Part shown: piece after piece, positions 63,500 to 64,000 of the stretch
How the letters are laid out: each line of letters starts with the position of its first letter
Position numbering within the stretch: the stretch's first letter is position 1
From: Theocolax elegans
Taxonomy: Eukaryota > Arthropoda > Insecta > Hymenoptera > Cerocephalidae
Length of the DNA stretch: 64,000 nucleotides
Assembly: GCA_026168455.1 (NCBI GenBank)
Contig: CM047429.1
Location: 54,133,027-54,197,026 of the forward strand
Direction: 5' to 3'
Notes under the pieces: model-generated
What the model was told of the DNA's origin: nothing
What the model saw: the letters and a program-made list of their open reading frames with translations, nothing else
Database searches by the model: none
Made by a program: the position numbers and the translations under genes

Positions 63500-64000
63500 T
63501 TACGTTACTTTTAAGTTGTTTGTTGTTATATTAATAAAATTCACTTTCAGTTTCTGTGTTAGTGTAATCAGATTCACTTTCAGTTTGACTGATGTCCATT
63601 TTGGGCGCTGTACGGGTATTTCTTTATTTAAATTCTTCTCTTGTTCTTTTTGCTGCTTCTTTAATTTGTTTTTTATTTTGGTTATTTTCCTTTTCGTGTT
63701 TGGATTTGTTAAATAGCCATGAACTTTTTCCATTAGGATGATTAAATCTTGAGGATTTTCAGTATATTTTGACGCGACTTATTTAAGTCTTTGTTGAAAG
63801 AACTTTCTATGATGAAATGTGTAAATTGTGCTAAATTTAAAGAGTGATCGTAGGATCTTTAAAAATATCCGCCGCCGGTAGTAATGATTGTTCTATTAAG
63901 AGAGATTTTTCCGTTTCTTCGTTTGAGTTTGAATTTTCTTTTTTAGTTTCTAATTTGCGTTTTTTCTTTTTTTGACTTTTGTTTTCTTTTATCTTCAGTG
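63500..64000 (-). pseudogene. LINE-B ORF1 C-terminal part
   Basis: Lys/Glu-rich coding sequence in two frames (SQKKKKRKLETKKE near the right edge; 63733-63500 contains TKRKITKIKNKLKKQQKEQE). Basic coiled-coil-like composition fits the end of a gag-like RNA-binding protein. The zinc knuckle expected from LINE-A would lie outside the window. Confidence 0.5.

Larger units (their letters stand above)
59549..64000 (-). mobile_element. LINE-B: non-LTR retrotransposon, 3' part, runs off the window
   Basis: A minus-strand LINE of the same family as LINE-A but better preserved. From the right edge: C-terminal part of a Lys-rich ORF1, AP endonuclease, reverse transcriptase with FADD, RNase H, a C-terminal Cys/His motif, a 130-base 3' UTR containing a perfect 18-base palindrome, AATAAATAAA and an A tail (59549-59566). 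Catalytic residues are all visible, but a handful of frameshifts separate the domains. Its 5' end and target duplication lie outside the window. Confidence 0.9.

Overview
This is an AT-rich eukaryotic nuclear window, almost certainly from an insect and plausibly a hymenopteran. The evidence is intron-rich genes with GT-AG splice sites, a LAMMER-type kinase and a cytosolic-type NADP malic enzyme with animal-like sequence, RNase H-bearing LINEs, a Penelope-like element and many microsatellites. The genus cannot be named from the sequence.

Left part (about 2.2-22.5 kb, + strand). Seven phase-consistent exons at 19.6-22.0 kb encode the kinase domain of a Doa/CLK-type (LAMMER) kinase, ending in a stop codon and two poly(A) signals. 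Upstream on the same strand lie four further candidate coding exons (2604-2759, 8117-8631, 12590-12976, 13546-13827), among GC-rich, microsatellite-bearing promoter-like islands. They may be 5' exons of long Doa isoforms or belong to separate genes; the linker to the kinase domain was not found. Two minus-strand splice donors at CpG-rich segments (3554, 4421) suggest first exons of a gene running left out of the window.

Middle part (25.3-46.6 kb, - strand, convergent to Doa). This is a complete NADP-dependent malic enzyme gene (Men-like). Seven exons with perfect phase give a 573-residue protein. Up to four alternative first coding exons are phase-compatible with the downstream exons. One of them starts with a textbook N-myristoylation motif (MGIQNSK). 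The introns and the convergent intergenic space hold several inverted-repeat (MITE-like) elements, two with TTAA target sites.

Right part (48.97-64.0 kb) is a graveyard of transposable elements and contains no host gene that I can see. It holds: a decayed, full-length LINE (LINE-A, 13-bp target-site duplication); inside the RT of LINE-A, a 1.1-kb insertion built around a palindromic 24-bp tandem repeat; a 262-bp fold-back element; a 221-bp tRNA-derived SINE with a 13-bp duplication; a 5'-truncated Penelope-like element with a GIY-YIG nuclease and a hammerhead-ribozyme-like fold in its tail; a 1.37-kb piggyBac-like fold-back element flanked by TTAA; and a second, better-preserved LINE of the same family (LINE-B) that runs off the right edge.

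The most promising leads are the multi-promoter malic enzyme with a predicted myristoylated isoform, the hammerhead-like motif of the Penelope-like element, and the palindromic-minisatellite insertion.
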